DNA of 64,000 nucleotides, taken from Bacteroidota bacterium (GTDB lineage: Bacteria; Bacteroidota; Ignavibacteria; Ignavibacteriales; Ignavibacteriaceae). Both the position numbers and the translations under genes were made by a program. The number at the start of each line of letters is the position of its first letter. The stretch's first letter is position 1. The notes below the pieces were generated by a model that was not told where the DNA came from, made no database searches, and saw only the letters and a list, made by a program, of their open reading frames with translations. Location: the NCBI GenBank assembly GCA_021813585.1, contig JAKAJV010000102.1, positions 80,685 through 144,684 on the forward strand. The letters run 5' to 3'. Below are positions 26,318-34,207 of the stretch, one piece after another.

Positions 26318-29002
26318 TTAAAAATCTACCGAAGCGCCGACAAGTATTTGTCTTGGTGCGGAATAAAAATCCGGCCTGGTAAAGAACTGCTGAATAGTAT
26401 TAACACCGTGCGGCGGCGCCTGAGGTCTTGTTTCTTCCAAGGTGTAGCCTGCTCTGCCGGTATCGGTAAAAACATCAATCTCGTTGGGTGTATCGAACAA
26501 ATTATAAATTTTTGCAAAGATAGATAAGTTTGTGCCGAGCAGTTTGAAATATTTGGTAATATAGAGGTCGACATTAAAGAATGTAGGCTTGTTGGCGCTG
26601 TTTTCCAAACCGGTTCTTTGGTTTTGATAAGACGGAGTATACGGCAGTCCCGAACCAAGCTGTCCTACTGCACTAACAATAAAATCATCCGGCACTCCAC
26701 CGGTAATTGTAAAATTAAGCGAATGACGCCTATCCCAATCCAGAGGCACAAGCTGTTTGTTCGGCTCAATAGGCGGAGTGGCCTGGGATAAATTGTAGGC
26801 TGCGTTCGGATCCGACGCATCGCCCTTTGCTACCTGGTAAGTATAATCCACACTGGCGCCTAACCCGTTAACAAACCTTTTATCAAAAGAAATGGTAAAC
26901 CCGGTTACGGCGCCGTAATCCGTATTTATATATTCGGCAAACTTTTTAAAATTATTTTTAACGTGAAGAGCAACTCCGAGAAGATTCCTTATATCTTTAT
27001 AGTATGCGGTAACATTCACACCAATTTCCGGAGTAACTTCCTGCTGCAGACCGATTTCGTACATAACGGTCTCCTGCGGCTTAAGGTCTGCGTTGCCTAT
27101 TGTGCTGCCTACAAAATCGGGATAGTTTCCGGTAAGAGGAATTCTGAAGTTCGGATTAGTATACAAATATTGGAAAGGCGGCACCTGGAAAAAATGTCCG
27201 TAAGAAATATGAACCGCGCCTCTAGCACTTATCGGATAAGATATGCCTATCCTTGGGCTAATCTGGGATTTTGCAGAAGCCTTATGGAAATAACCTGCCG
27301 GGAAAGGCGGCGAAAGCGAATCGAGCTCGGAGATGTTGTCCGGGTCGTTCAGAACCTCGCCGTCTGGCTGGAAGTAATCAAACCTTACTCCTACATTAAC
27401 TATAAGATAATCCAGCTCAATCTTATCCTGTAAATATGCTGCTAATTGGTAAGGATGGTTTGTATAAACGTTGAAGTCAAAATCGCCCGGATTAGGAAGC
27501 TGCGGCTTATATCCGGTAGAAGCATCAACAAGCACCTGGTAGTCTTCGTAAGAAAGAGTATTAAGATCGACTTCGACCCCTCCCTTCAGTTCATGAACAT
27601 CGGTTACCTGGTCGGTAAGGTCTGCTTTAAAGGTGTATGTTCCGGTATTGTGTGTAAAATGCCAGTTCTGTGTTCCGCCGGTGTACAGCGCATTGCCGCC
27701 TACCTGAGAGAACCTGTCTATTGAGACATAGCGCGGATCGAGCGGATTGGCGTAAACATATTCCTTTGCATCCGTAGTAAAAGATGAGGCCAACAAATCC
27801 AAATACGCCGATGGGCTGAAAACATGCGTGTAGCTTAAGCTGCCGAGAAGGCTGTAATCATGGTTAGTATAATTGCCGTCAGGATTCAGAATAAACATAT
27901 GATCATAATTTTCATAGTCGTGCTTCTGGTATAAGCCTTCTGCAACAATACCTTTGCCCTGCCCTACTTTAAATACTAGTTTGCCCTGCAGTGTTAATTG
28001 CCTGGAGTAGTTCATCGGCACATCCTTGTTATCTCCGGTAGAATCTATAAACCAGTTTGCGGGGTTATCGGAAGAAAAGTTTGACGAGTCCTGCGGGGTG
28101 AACATACGCTTTCCGTAAAGATAGCCGTCGTCACTTAAATACCTGGCAGAAGAAAAAAACTTTACGAATTCGTTCGTGTACGGCACCGGTCCGCTTAAGC
28201 TCCCTTGAACGTTATAAGTCCTAAGCGGATTGAACCCGCCCATATATTGAAAGAGATTCGTCCTGGGAGTTGCATAATCACCCGTATAAGTTGAGAAGCT
28301 TCCGCTGTAATGGTTTCCGGGAATCTTGGTAATCTGATTTACAACTCCCGACATAGCCTGTCCGTATTCCGCATTAAACGTACCGGTAATAACCTGCAGT
28401 TCCTGAATGCTGTTTGTGGAAGCTTCCATTGTAGCTTGACCAGAATAAACATCGTTAACGGAAACGCCGTCAATTAAATACTTAACTTCTCCAAGTCTGC
28501 CTCCTCTAAAATGTCCGTCAACCACACCGGCCTGTAAATTAACAACGGACTGCACATCTTCAACAGGCAGCATCGAAATGTTACTTCCGCTGATGTTTGC
28601 TTGAGTTGAAGTCAGGTCCTTCTGAACAATCGGCTTCTGCGCTGTAACAACAACGCTCTTTATTTCCACAGCCTGCTCGCCCATATTAAAGTCTAATCTT
28701 GTGGTCTGGTCTGCCGATACGCGTACGTTTTTAACAATCGATGCTGCGTATCCAATTTCCGTGGCTTTAACTTCGTAAACCCCGGGCGGAATATTCAGGA
28801 TAAAATAATTCCCGTCTACATCCGTAGCTGCACCCATAGATGTTCCGACTATAACTACATTAACTCCGATTAACGGTTCCCTGGTTTTAACATCCAAAAC
28901 TCTGCCGGCAATCTTACCGGTTGTTCCGGCAAACAAAAGCTGCGGCAGGAACAGTGCAACAGCGATTAAGATAAATTTAAATTGATAGTAAAATTTTTTC
29001 AT
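26318..29002 (-). CDS. TonB-dependent outer-membrane receptor with carboxypeptidase-like N-terminal domain
   Basis: An 894-residue receptor. After the signal peptide (FILIAVALFLPQLLFAG) comes a carboxypeptidase-regulatory-like domain (about 27-115; GKIAGRVLDVKTREPLIGVN, DVDGNYFILNIPPGVYEV), then the plug (about 120-225; SVVVTAQKPIVQ, GGRLGEVKYLIDGVSVND), then a 22-strand-type barrel ending with a terminal aromatic, PRQILVGASVDF. It should import an oligosaccharide across the outer membrane using TonB energy. The start is supported by AAGGG eight bases upstream. No SusD gene accompanies it. A degenerate LacI-like operator lies about 50 bp upstream, and a terminator (29132-29157) separates it from the gene before. 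Confidence 0.92.
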   Translation of the reverse strand: MKKFYYQFKFILIAVALFLPQLLFAGTTGKIAGRVLDVKTREPLIGVNVVIVGTSMGAATDVDGNYFILNIPPGVYEVKATEIGYAASIVKNVRVSADQTTRLDFNMGEQAVEIKSVVVTAQKPIVQKDLTSTQANISGSNISMLPVEDVQSVVNLQAGVVDGHFRGGRLGEVKYLIDGVSVNDVYSGQATMEASTNSIQELQVITGTFNAEYGQAMSGVVNQITKIPGNHYSGSFSTYTGDYATPRTNLFQYMGGFNPLRTYNVQGSLSGPVPYTNEFVKFFSSARYLSDDGYLYGKRMFTPQDSSNFSSDNPANWFIDSTGDNKDVPMNYSRQLTLQGKLVFKVGQGKGIVAEGLYQKHDYENYDHMFILNPDGNYTNHDYSLLGSLSYTHVFSPSAYLDLLASSFTTDAKEYVYANPLDPRYVSIDRFSQVGGNALYTGGTQNWHFTHNTGTYTFKADLTDQVTDVHELKGGVEVDLNTLSYEDYQVLVDASTGYKPQLPNPGDFDFNVYTNHPYQLAAYLQDKIELDYLIVNVGVRFDYFQPDGEVLNDPDNISELDSLSPPFPAGYFHKASAKSQISPRIGISYPISARGAVHISYGHFFQVPPFQYLYTNPNFRIPLTGNYPDFVGSTIGNADLKPQETVMYEIGLQQEVTPEIGVNVTAYYKDIRNLLGVALHVKNNFKKFAEYINTDYGAVTGFTISFDKRFVNGLGASVDYTYQVAKGDASDPNAAYNLSQATPPIEPNKQLVPLDWDRRHSLNFTITGGVPDDFIVSAVGQLGSGLPYTPSYQNQRTGLENSANKPTFFNVDLYITKYFKLLGTNLSIFAKIYNLFDTPNEIDVFTDTGRAGYTLEETRPQAPPHGVNTIQQFFTRPDFYSAPRQILVGASVDF

Positions 29003-29050
29003 AACAAATACCCTTGCCGGTTTTCGTTAATAAAAGCAAGAGGTTTACCC

Positions 29051-29068
29051 TAACAAAACTTTTAACAA
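29051..29068. promoter_or_regulatory. Possible degenerate LacI-type operator upstream of the TonB receptor gene
   Basis: On the minus strand this reads TTGTTAAAAGTTTTGTTA, matching the perfect operator at 33926-33945 at 13 of 18 aligned bases, including the core AA-G-TTT. It lies in the roughly 225-bp gap between a terminator and the receptor start, where a second promoter would be expected. The match is weak and could be chance in AT-rich DNA. Confidence 0.3.
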
Positions 29069-29131
29069 TTAATAATTTTATTTGAACTTTAGTTTTTCCG
29101 ACCAGGTTATAAAAGCTTTAGCCGGAAAATA

Positions 29132-29157
29132 CGGGGCGCTGTTTTTCAAGCGCCCCG
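29132..29157 (-). terminator. Rho-independent terminator after the duplicated-domain T9SS gene
   Basis: A perfect 9-bp GC-rich stem, CGGGGCGCT / AGCGCCCCG, with an 8-base loop, read on the minus strand and followed by TATTTT. It lies about 70 bp beyond the stop at 29229. It would separate the LacI-ADH-T9SS transcription unit from the TonB receptor operon, implying another promoter between 29003 and 29131. Confidence 0.85.
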
Positions 29158-29228
29158 GTTAGAAACATTGCGGATTAAGACGACACCTTAATGAAATTTA
29201 AGACTGCATAACGCCGTCATTATCCTAA

Positions 29229-31859
29229 TTATTTTAAGAACACCATTTTCTTAACCTGAACATTTTCGCCCGCGGTTATCCGGTAAATATAAGAGCCGCT
29301 GGCAACCTGCTGGCCAAAGCTGTTCCTGCCGTCCCAAACAACCTGGTGTACGCCGGCCTGCTGATCTGAATTTAGAAGTGTTGCTACTTGGCGGCCGAGC
29401 ATATCGTAAACAACAATCTTAACCTGAGTCGAGTTGGGAATTTCGTAGCTGATAGTTGTTGTCGGGTTGAACGGATTAGGATAATTCTGGTAAACCATAA
29501 ACTTGCCGGGGACAAATTTATTCCAGTCGGTTATTCCGGTAACACCGGAAAGCTTTTGAATCGTCAGGTCGTCAAAATAAACAGTTCCGGCAAATGTTGA
29601 ATAGACATGCAGACGAACTTCGATCGCCTTCGCATTGGTATCCTGAGGAACCTGGATATCCAAATGGAAAGGAGTCCAATCAAACGAAGTTGCATTCGGG
29701 AAAGTGAACTGGTAATCGTTCTGCTGACCGACCGGATTATAGCCGATATTATTTCCAGTGCCTGCAAAGAAGCCGGGTGTTAATCCTACAGCCCATGTGG
29801 AAGGATATTTGGCGGCAGAATCCGGGTACAAGCCGCTTGCCTTAATCCAAACATTAATTCTTATCGAATCTCCCGGAAGGATATTGGTAAGATGAGCAAT
29901 GTCCTGCTGACCGTTTGCCGATACTTTACCCATTGTAAAATCACTGCCGTTCAAAAGGAATCTTTTTGTACCGACAAATCCATCATGAACCTGACGGGTA
30001 ATAGGAAGATTGAATTTAAGCGAGTAGATTCCGGAATGCGCTGCTTCGCTGGTTACCTCAGTATTTTCGAAACCTGAGTTTAACAAGCCGTCGTTGCCTC
30101 CGTTCGGCGGCAGCCAGTAATACCAGCCGGTTGGAACTCCTAACTGAGTGTTCCAATCCTGACCAGCCCAGCCTCCTCTTCCTGTAAAGATGAAATTATC
30201 TGCCCATACGGTTCCGGTTGCGTTCTTGCCGCCTACAAAACTGATGATCATTTTCCACGCATCCTTCGGCAGCGATACCTGTCCTACAGCCGTAGTATCT
30301 GCAACCCAACCACTGCTTGTGGCTACATCTTGTTTAATGGGCAGCTTAATAGTTCCGATTAGAGCACCTGCACTGTCGTAAAATGAATATGATAAGTACC
30401 ATCTTTGATCGTCGGAAGTAGGATTGGTATTAACATTTAGTGTTTTTATCCAGGCGCCGAAAAGCAAATCGACATTTGCAGAAATTGTCGGGGACCAAAG
30501 GTCGCACATGTTTTGAGAAATCCATGATGCCGAATCTCCTACTGCCGTTTTAACTATTTTAAGTGAATGACCCATTGACAGAGATTGATCAGTTGCCCAT
30601 GATAAAGTAGTTCCGATAGGCTGATTGCCCATCGTCCAGAACGAAGGCAGAGTTTGTTCAAAGCTTCCTATGTCAGACAGTGCCGGTACTTCAAGCTTGG
30701 TAACGGTTAAATCGTCAAAATAAATTACTCCGGTAAATGTTGAATACACATGCAATCGTACTTCAAGCGCATGCGCAGCAGTATCGTTGGGCACCTGAAC
30801 ATCTAAATAATACTGTGTCCAATCGAACGATGTAACATGGGGAAAGACCCACTGATAATCGTTTTGCTGACCAACGGGATTGTAGCCGGCATTGTTATCA
30901 ACTGTAGAGAAGAAACCGGGTGTTAATCCTACTGCCCATGTAGAAGGATATTTAGCTGCCGAGTCCGGCTGCAGGCTGTCGGCCTTAATCCATACTGCAA
31001 TTCTCAAAACGTCTCCCGGTTTAATTGTCGGGTCAATCTGGCTGAACGGCATTCGTACTGTTCCTACAAAGCCGTCATGCGCATCTCTATTGGCAGGAAG
31101 ATCAAATTTAAGCGAATGCGTACCGGAATGAGCAGCCTCTGTAGTAATTGTAGTATTTTCAAATCCGTCATTTAATAAGCCGTCGTTTCCGCCGTTAGGA
31201 GGCAGCCAATAAAACCAGCCGGTAGGCACACCGAGCTGCGTATCCCAATCCTGACCGGCCCAGCCACCTCTGCCGGTAAAGATAAAATTATCAGCCCAAA
31301 CAGTACCGGTAGCATTTTTGCCGGCAACAAAGCTTATAATAAATTTCCATGCTGCTTTGGGAAGAGAGACTTGCCCGACAGCTGTTGTATCAGCTTTCCA
31401 GCCGGTACTGGTTGCAACAGTTTGATCGATCGGAAGCTGTATAGATCCTATCAGTGAACCGGCGCTGTCGTAAAATGAATATTGAAGCCACCACCTTTGA
31501 TCGTTGGATGAAGGATTGGTGTTTACATTAAGAGTCTTAATCCAAGCGCCGAAGAGTAAATCGACATTCGGCGAAACGGTTGGCGACCAAATATCGCACA
31601 TATTATCGGAAATCCAGGAAGCTGAATCCCCGGTAGCGGTTTTTTGAATTTCAATAGAATGCCCCATAGAAAGCGATTGATCGGTTGCCCACGTAAGTGT
31701 GGTGCCTGCCGGCTGATTTCCCATATGCCAATATGCGGGCAAGGTACCTTCGAACGTCCCGATTTGATTGAACATATTCTGGGCAAAGACAGAATTAAAC
31801 CCCGTAATTGCCAGGAAAACTGCCAGAAGACAACCGAACGTTAGTCCAAGTTTTTTCAT
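29229..31859 (-). CDS. T9SS-exported surface protein with two tandem copies of a carbohydrate-binding-like unit
   Basis: An 876-residue protein with a signal peptide (GCLLAVFLAITGFNSVFAQ). Residues about 33-390 and 393-785 are two copies of one unit of about 360 residues, each containing GTTLxWATDQSLSMGHS, FGAWIKTLNVNTNP, GRGGWAGQDW, LGVPTGWxYWLPPNGGNDG and a second jelly-roll with VYFDDLTV-type ends. Each unit thus holds two beta-sandwich modules like carbohydrate-binding domains. The C-terminal T9SS domain has VYQNYPNPFNPTTTISY and ends VKKMVFLK. No catalytic signature is visible, so it is best read as a surface glycan-binding protein. The start has a strong AAGGAG site and a terminator follows. 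Confidence 0.82.
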   Translation of the reverse strand: MKKLGLTFGCLLAVFLAITGFNSVFAQNMFNQIGTFEGTLPAYWHMGNQPAGTTLTWATDQSLSMGHSIEIQKTATGDSASWISDNMCDIWSPTVSPNVDLLFGAWIKTLNVNTNPSSNDQRWWLQYSFYDSAGSLIGSIQLPIDQTVATSTGWKADTTAVGQVSLPKAAWKFIISFVAGKNATGTVWADNFIFTGRGGWAGQDWDTQLGVPTGWFYWLPPNGGNDGLLNDGFENTTITTEAAHSGTHSLKFDLPANRDAHDGFVGTVRMPFSQIDPTIKPGDVLRIAVWIKADSLQPDSAAKYPSTWAVGLTPGFFSTVDNNAGYNPVGQQNDYQWVFPHVTSFDWTQYYLDVQVPNDTAAHALEVRLHVYSTFTGVIYFDDLTVTKLEVPALSDIGSFEQTLPSFWTMGNQPIGTTLSWATDQSLSMGHSLKIVKTAVGDSASWISQNMCDLWSPTISANVDLLFGAWIKTLNVNTNPTSDDQRWYLSYSFYDSAGALIGTIKLPIKQDVATSSGWVADTTAVGQVSLPKDAWKMIISFVGGKNATGTVWADNFIFTGRGGWAGQDWNTQLGVPTGWYYWLPPNGGNDGLLNSGFENTEVTSEAAHSGIYSLKFNLPITRQVHDGFVGTKRFLLNGSDFTMGKVSANGQQDIAHLTNILPGDSIRINVWIKASGLYPDSAAKYPSTWAVGLTPGFFAGTGNNIGYNPVGQQNDYQFTFPNATSFDWTPFHLDIQVPQDTNAKAIEVRLHVYSTFAGTVYFDDLTIQKLSGVTGITDWNKFVPGKFMVYQNYPNPFNPTTTISYEIPNSTQVKIVVYDMLGRQVATLLNSDQQAGVHQVVWDGRNSFGQQVASGSYIYRITAGENVQVKKMVFLK

Positions 31860-31871
31860 AGATTGCTCCTT

Positions 31872-32885
31872 CTAATTTGGTGTTATTTGATATTTAGTTA
31901 CTTCTAAGTTTCTAGGAAGAGATAATATCTTTTTAAGCTGATCAAGCTGCGAGATTACCGGCTGTAATTTCTCAACTTGAATTTTTTTCGTTACCAGCAA
32001 TTCAACAGCACGAGAAAACGTAAAGGGATTAAGCAGGGAGCCTTTTACCGAAAGTTCCTTTAAAAAGAAATTTTGAAGATTAACGGTAATTGTATCGTCC
32101 TTTTCGGCTAGACCAAAAATAACGATCCTGCTGCCTCTCTTCGAAATATCGAAAGCAAATTTTGCTGCATTGCTTTTGCCTGCACACTCGATTATTACAT
32201 CCGGCCCGCCGTTGGTAAGATCGCTAATATCATTAAATATTTTCACGGCGCCGGGATCAAAAACAAAATCGGCACCGCACTGTACGGCAAGATTCCGCTT
32301 AAACCCGTTCGGTTCAATTAAAATAGTTTTACCAGCACCGGAAATTTTAGCAAGCTGAAGCATCATCAATCCGATAGTACCGCCTCCTATAATGGCAACG
32401 CTTTCTCCTACTTTAATTGATGCTTGGTCAATTCCTCTAACGCAGCAGGATAAGGGCTCGGCAAAAGCAGCAGATGTGAATGGAAATTCTTTTGGGATAA
32501 GATAGGCTTGCGAGGCCGGTACGATTGAATATTCTGCAAAGCCGCCGTTGAGGCTTACTCCCAAAGCTTTCAGGTTAGTGCAGAAATTAATGTTTCCCGA
32601 GCGGCAGTAACTGCATTGTCCGCAGTAAATATTCGGGTCGATAACCACATGGTCGCCAATTTTCAGTTCTTTTACATCGCCGCCTTTCTCAACAATTGTC
32701 CCGGTGTATTCATGTCCCGGAATTACAGGCGGTTTGGAATAAGATTCGCCTCGGTAAATATGGAAATCGGTTCCGCATAAACCGCATACTTCAACTTTAA
32801 TCAGCAGTTCATCCGGTTTAAGCCCGGGCAAAGGATAATCGATTATTTCGATTTCATAAGGCGCATTAAAAAGTGCAGCATGCAT
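31872..32885 (-). CDS. Zinc-dependent medium-chain alcohol/polyol dehydrogenase
   Basis: A 337-residue medium-chain dehydrogenase of the threonine/sorbitol dehydrogenase group. Catalytic zinc ligands are visible at C37 (CGLCGTDFH) and H58-E59 (PGHEYTG), and structural zinc ligands at C88, C91, C94 and C102 (YCGQCSYCRSGNINFC). The cofactor-binding Rossmann motif is VAIIGGGTIGLMML. It should oxidise or reduce a sugar alcohol or related polyol with NAD(P). It lies between the LacI regulator gene (18 bp) and a surface-protein gene (12 bp), so it is part of the regulated unit. The exact substrate cannot be read from sequence. Confidence 0.9.
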   Translation of the reverse strand: MHAALFNAPYEIEIIDYPLPGLKPDELLIKVEVCGLCGTDFHIYRGESYSKPPVIPGHEYTGTIVEKGGDVKELKIGDHVVIDPNIYCGQCSYCRSGNINFCTNLKALGVSLNGGFAEYSIVPASQAYLIPKEFPFTSAAFAEPLSCCVRGIDQASIKVGESVAIIGGGTIGLMMLQLAKISGAGKTILIEPNGFKRNLAVQCGADFVFDPGAVKIFNDISDLTNGGPDVIIECAGKSNAAKFAFDISKRGSRIVIFGLAEKDDTITVNLQNFFLKELSVKGSLLNPFTFSRAVELLVTKKIQVEKLQPVISQLDQLKKILSLPRNLEVTKYQITPN

Positions 32886-32903
32886 ACATAGTAGAAAATA
32901 GTT

Positions 32904-33923
32904 TTATATTTTTTGTGTTGAGTTTCTAATAATTAATTCAACAGGAACTAAGACTTTTTTATTATGGTTAATTCCTTCTTTTAAAAATGAAGACATTAGT
33001 TTCATAGCTTCAACGCCCATTTCCATTTTAGGAACTCTTATAGTACTTAATGAAGGGCCGTTCGAATTTTCTGACACCACATCATCGAATCCGATAACGG
33101 AAACATCTTCCGGCACTCTCTTACCGTTGTCTTTCAAATAATCGATAATGCCTAATGCCATTGCATCGTTACAAGCAAATACGGCAGTTATATCTTTATT
33201 GTTTTTAAATAACCTGCTTGCAGCCTGGAATCCGTTTGTTCGGGCAGGATAATCCTCGACAAAATCAATAAAATTTTTATTTAGCGTTAACTTAGCCTGT
33301 TCCATTGCTGCTGTGTATCCTTTGTATCTTTCGCTAATACTAGGGTGGTCAATGTCTCCGCCGACGAAGCCAATATTTTTGTGCCCGTATTCAATTAAAT
33401 GATTTGTTGCCATTTTACCGCCGAGATTATTATCTACAACAACTACAGGGCAATTTCTCTTAACCGGTTGAAAGTCTACAAATATTAGCGGCAAGTTGAA
33501 ATCACATAATTTTTCAGTCAGAATTGAAGGTACCTTACCGGCAATAATAATTCCATCAACGTTTCTTTCTAAAATAAATCTTGGCAACGGGTCGCTATCT
33601 TTAAAGTTTGAGTCAACAGTTGTCAGCAGAACATATAATTCATTTTCCCTTGCCTCAAACTCAGTCCCGATAAAAATATTTGTGTAGAAAGGTTCTGTCC
33701 TTAAAAAGTGATCGTTGGTTAGAATGAATCCGATATTGCCGGTTTTTTGTGAGACTAATCCTCTTGCAGATCTTGAAGGATAGTAATTCAGCCTTTCAAT
33801 TGCCTCTAGTACTTTCTGCTTAGTTACTCTAGAAATCCTCTTATGGTCGTGGATAACCAAAGAAACAGTGGCAATTGAAACATTGGCCATTTTAGCGACG
33901 TCTTTTATTGTTGGATTAGCCAT
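32904..33923 (-). CDS. LacI-family transcriptional regulator
   Basis: A 339-residue LacI/GalR repressor. The N-terminal helix-turn-helix and hinge are clear (TIKDVAKMANVSIATVSLVIH, then RLNYYPSRSARGLVSQKTGNIG), followed by the periplasmic-binding-like effector domain (VDGIIIAGKVP, ADM-type FACNDAMALGIIDYLK, VSVIGFDD). It probably senses a sugar released from the imported glycan. Two bases before its ATG is a perfect 20-bp palindrome with the central CG of LacI operators, so it should repress itself. There is no Shine-Dalgarno sequence; the operator sits where one would be. It heads the minus-strand mannoside-type locus. Confidence 0.95.
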   Translation of the reverse strand: MANPTIKDVAKMANVSIATVSLVIHDHKRISRVTKQKVLEAIERLNYYPSRSARGLVSQKTGNIGFILTNDHFLRTEPFYTNIFIGTEFEARENELYVLLTTVDSNFKDSDPLPRFILERNVDGIIIAGKVPSILTEKLCDFNLPLIFVDFQPVKRNCPVVVVDNNLGGKMATNHLIEYGHKNIGFVGGDIDHPSISERYKGYTAAMEQAKLTLNKNFIDFVEDYPARTNGFQAASRLFKNNKDITAVFACNDAMALGIIDYLKDNGKRVPEDVSVIGFDDVVSENSNGPSLSTIRVPKMEMGVEAMKLMSSFLKEGINHNKKVLVPVELIIRNSTQKI

Positions 33924-33925
33924 AA

Positions 33926-33945
33926 TTAGTTAAACGTTTAACTAA
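33926..33945. promoter_or_regulatory. Perfect palindromic LacI-type operator
   Basis: TTAGTTAAAC followed by its exact reverse complement GTTTAACTAA, a 20-bp perfect palindrome with the central CG step seen in LacI/GalR operators. It ends two bases before the LacI gene's start codon, so bound repressor would block either RNA polymerase or translation initiation. Confidence 0.85.
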
Positions 33946-34207
33946 GGACAAACATATAAATTATTTTTTTTTAAGTCAAGGGTAATACATGATTATTTTT
34001 TTTTGATTATTTTTTTTGTGTAATTCCGAATGGACGACTATGCAAGGGGATTTGAGCGTCACAAAAATTAATTCTCATTTGCAAAGTCAGAATTTTAAAG
34101 ATGCCGTAAATCTTCTTTAATCCAACGGGAAATATGATCGACTGCAGTTCAGTATGTTCTTCATATTACAATTATGAATTCATATACCGAAGTGTTATGC
34201 GAATGCA
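33946..34207. other. Intergenic region upstream of the LacI gene
   Basis: AT-rich, with several T runs (about 33961-34015). No gene or clear terminator is seen. It must hold the promoter for the LacI-led operon and the 3' end of the SSS symporter transcript, but I cannot place either. Confidence 0.5.

Noticed and set aside
26963..27433. 156-residue plus-strand frame inside the TonB receptor gene
   Set aside because: Antisense shadow of barrel-strand coding; residue composition is that of complementary codons.
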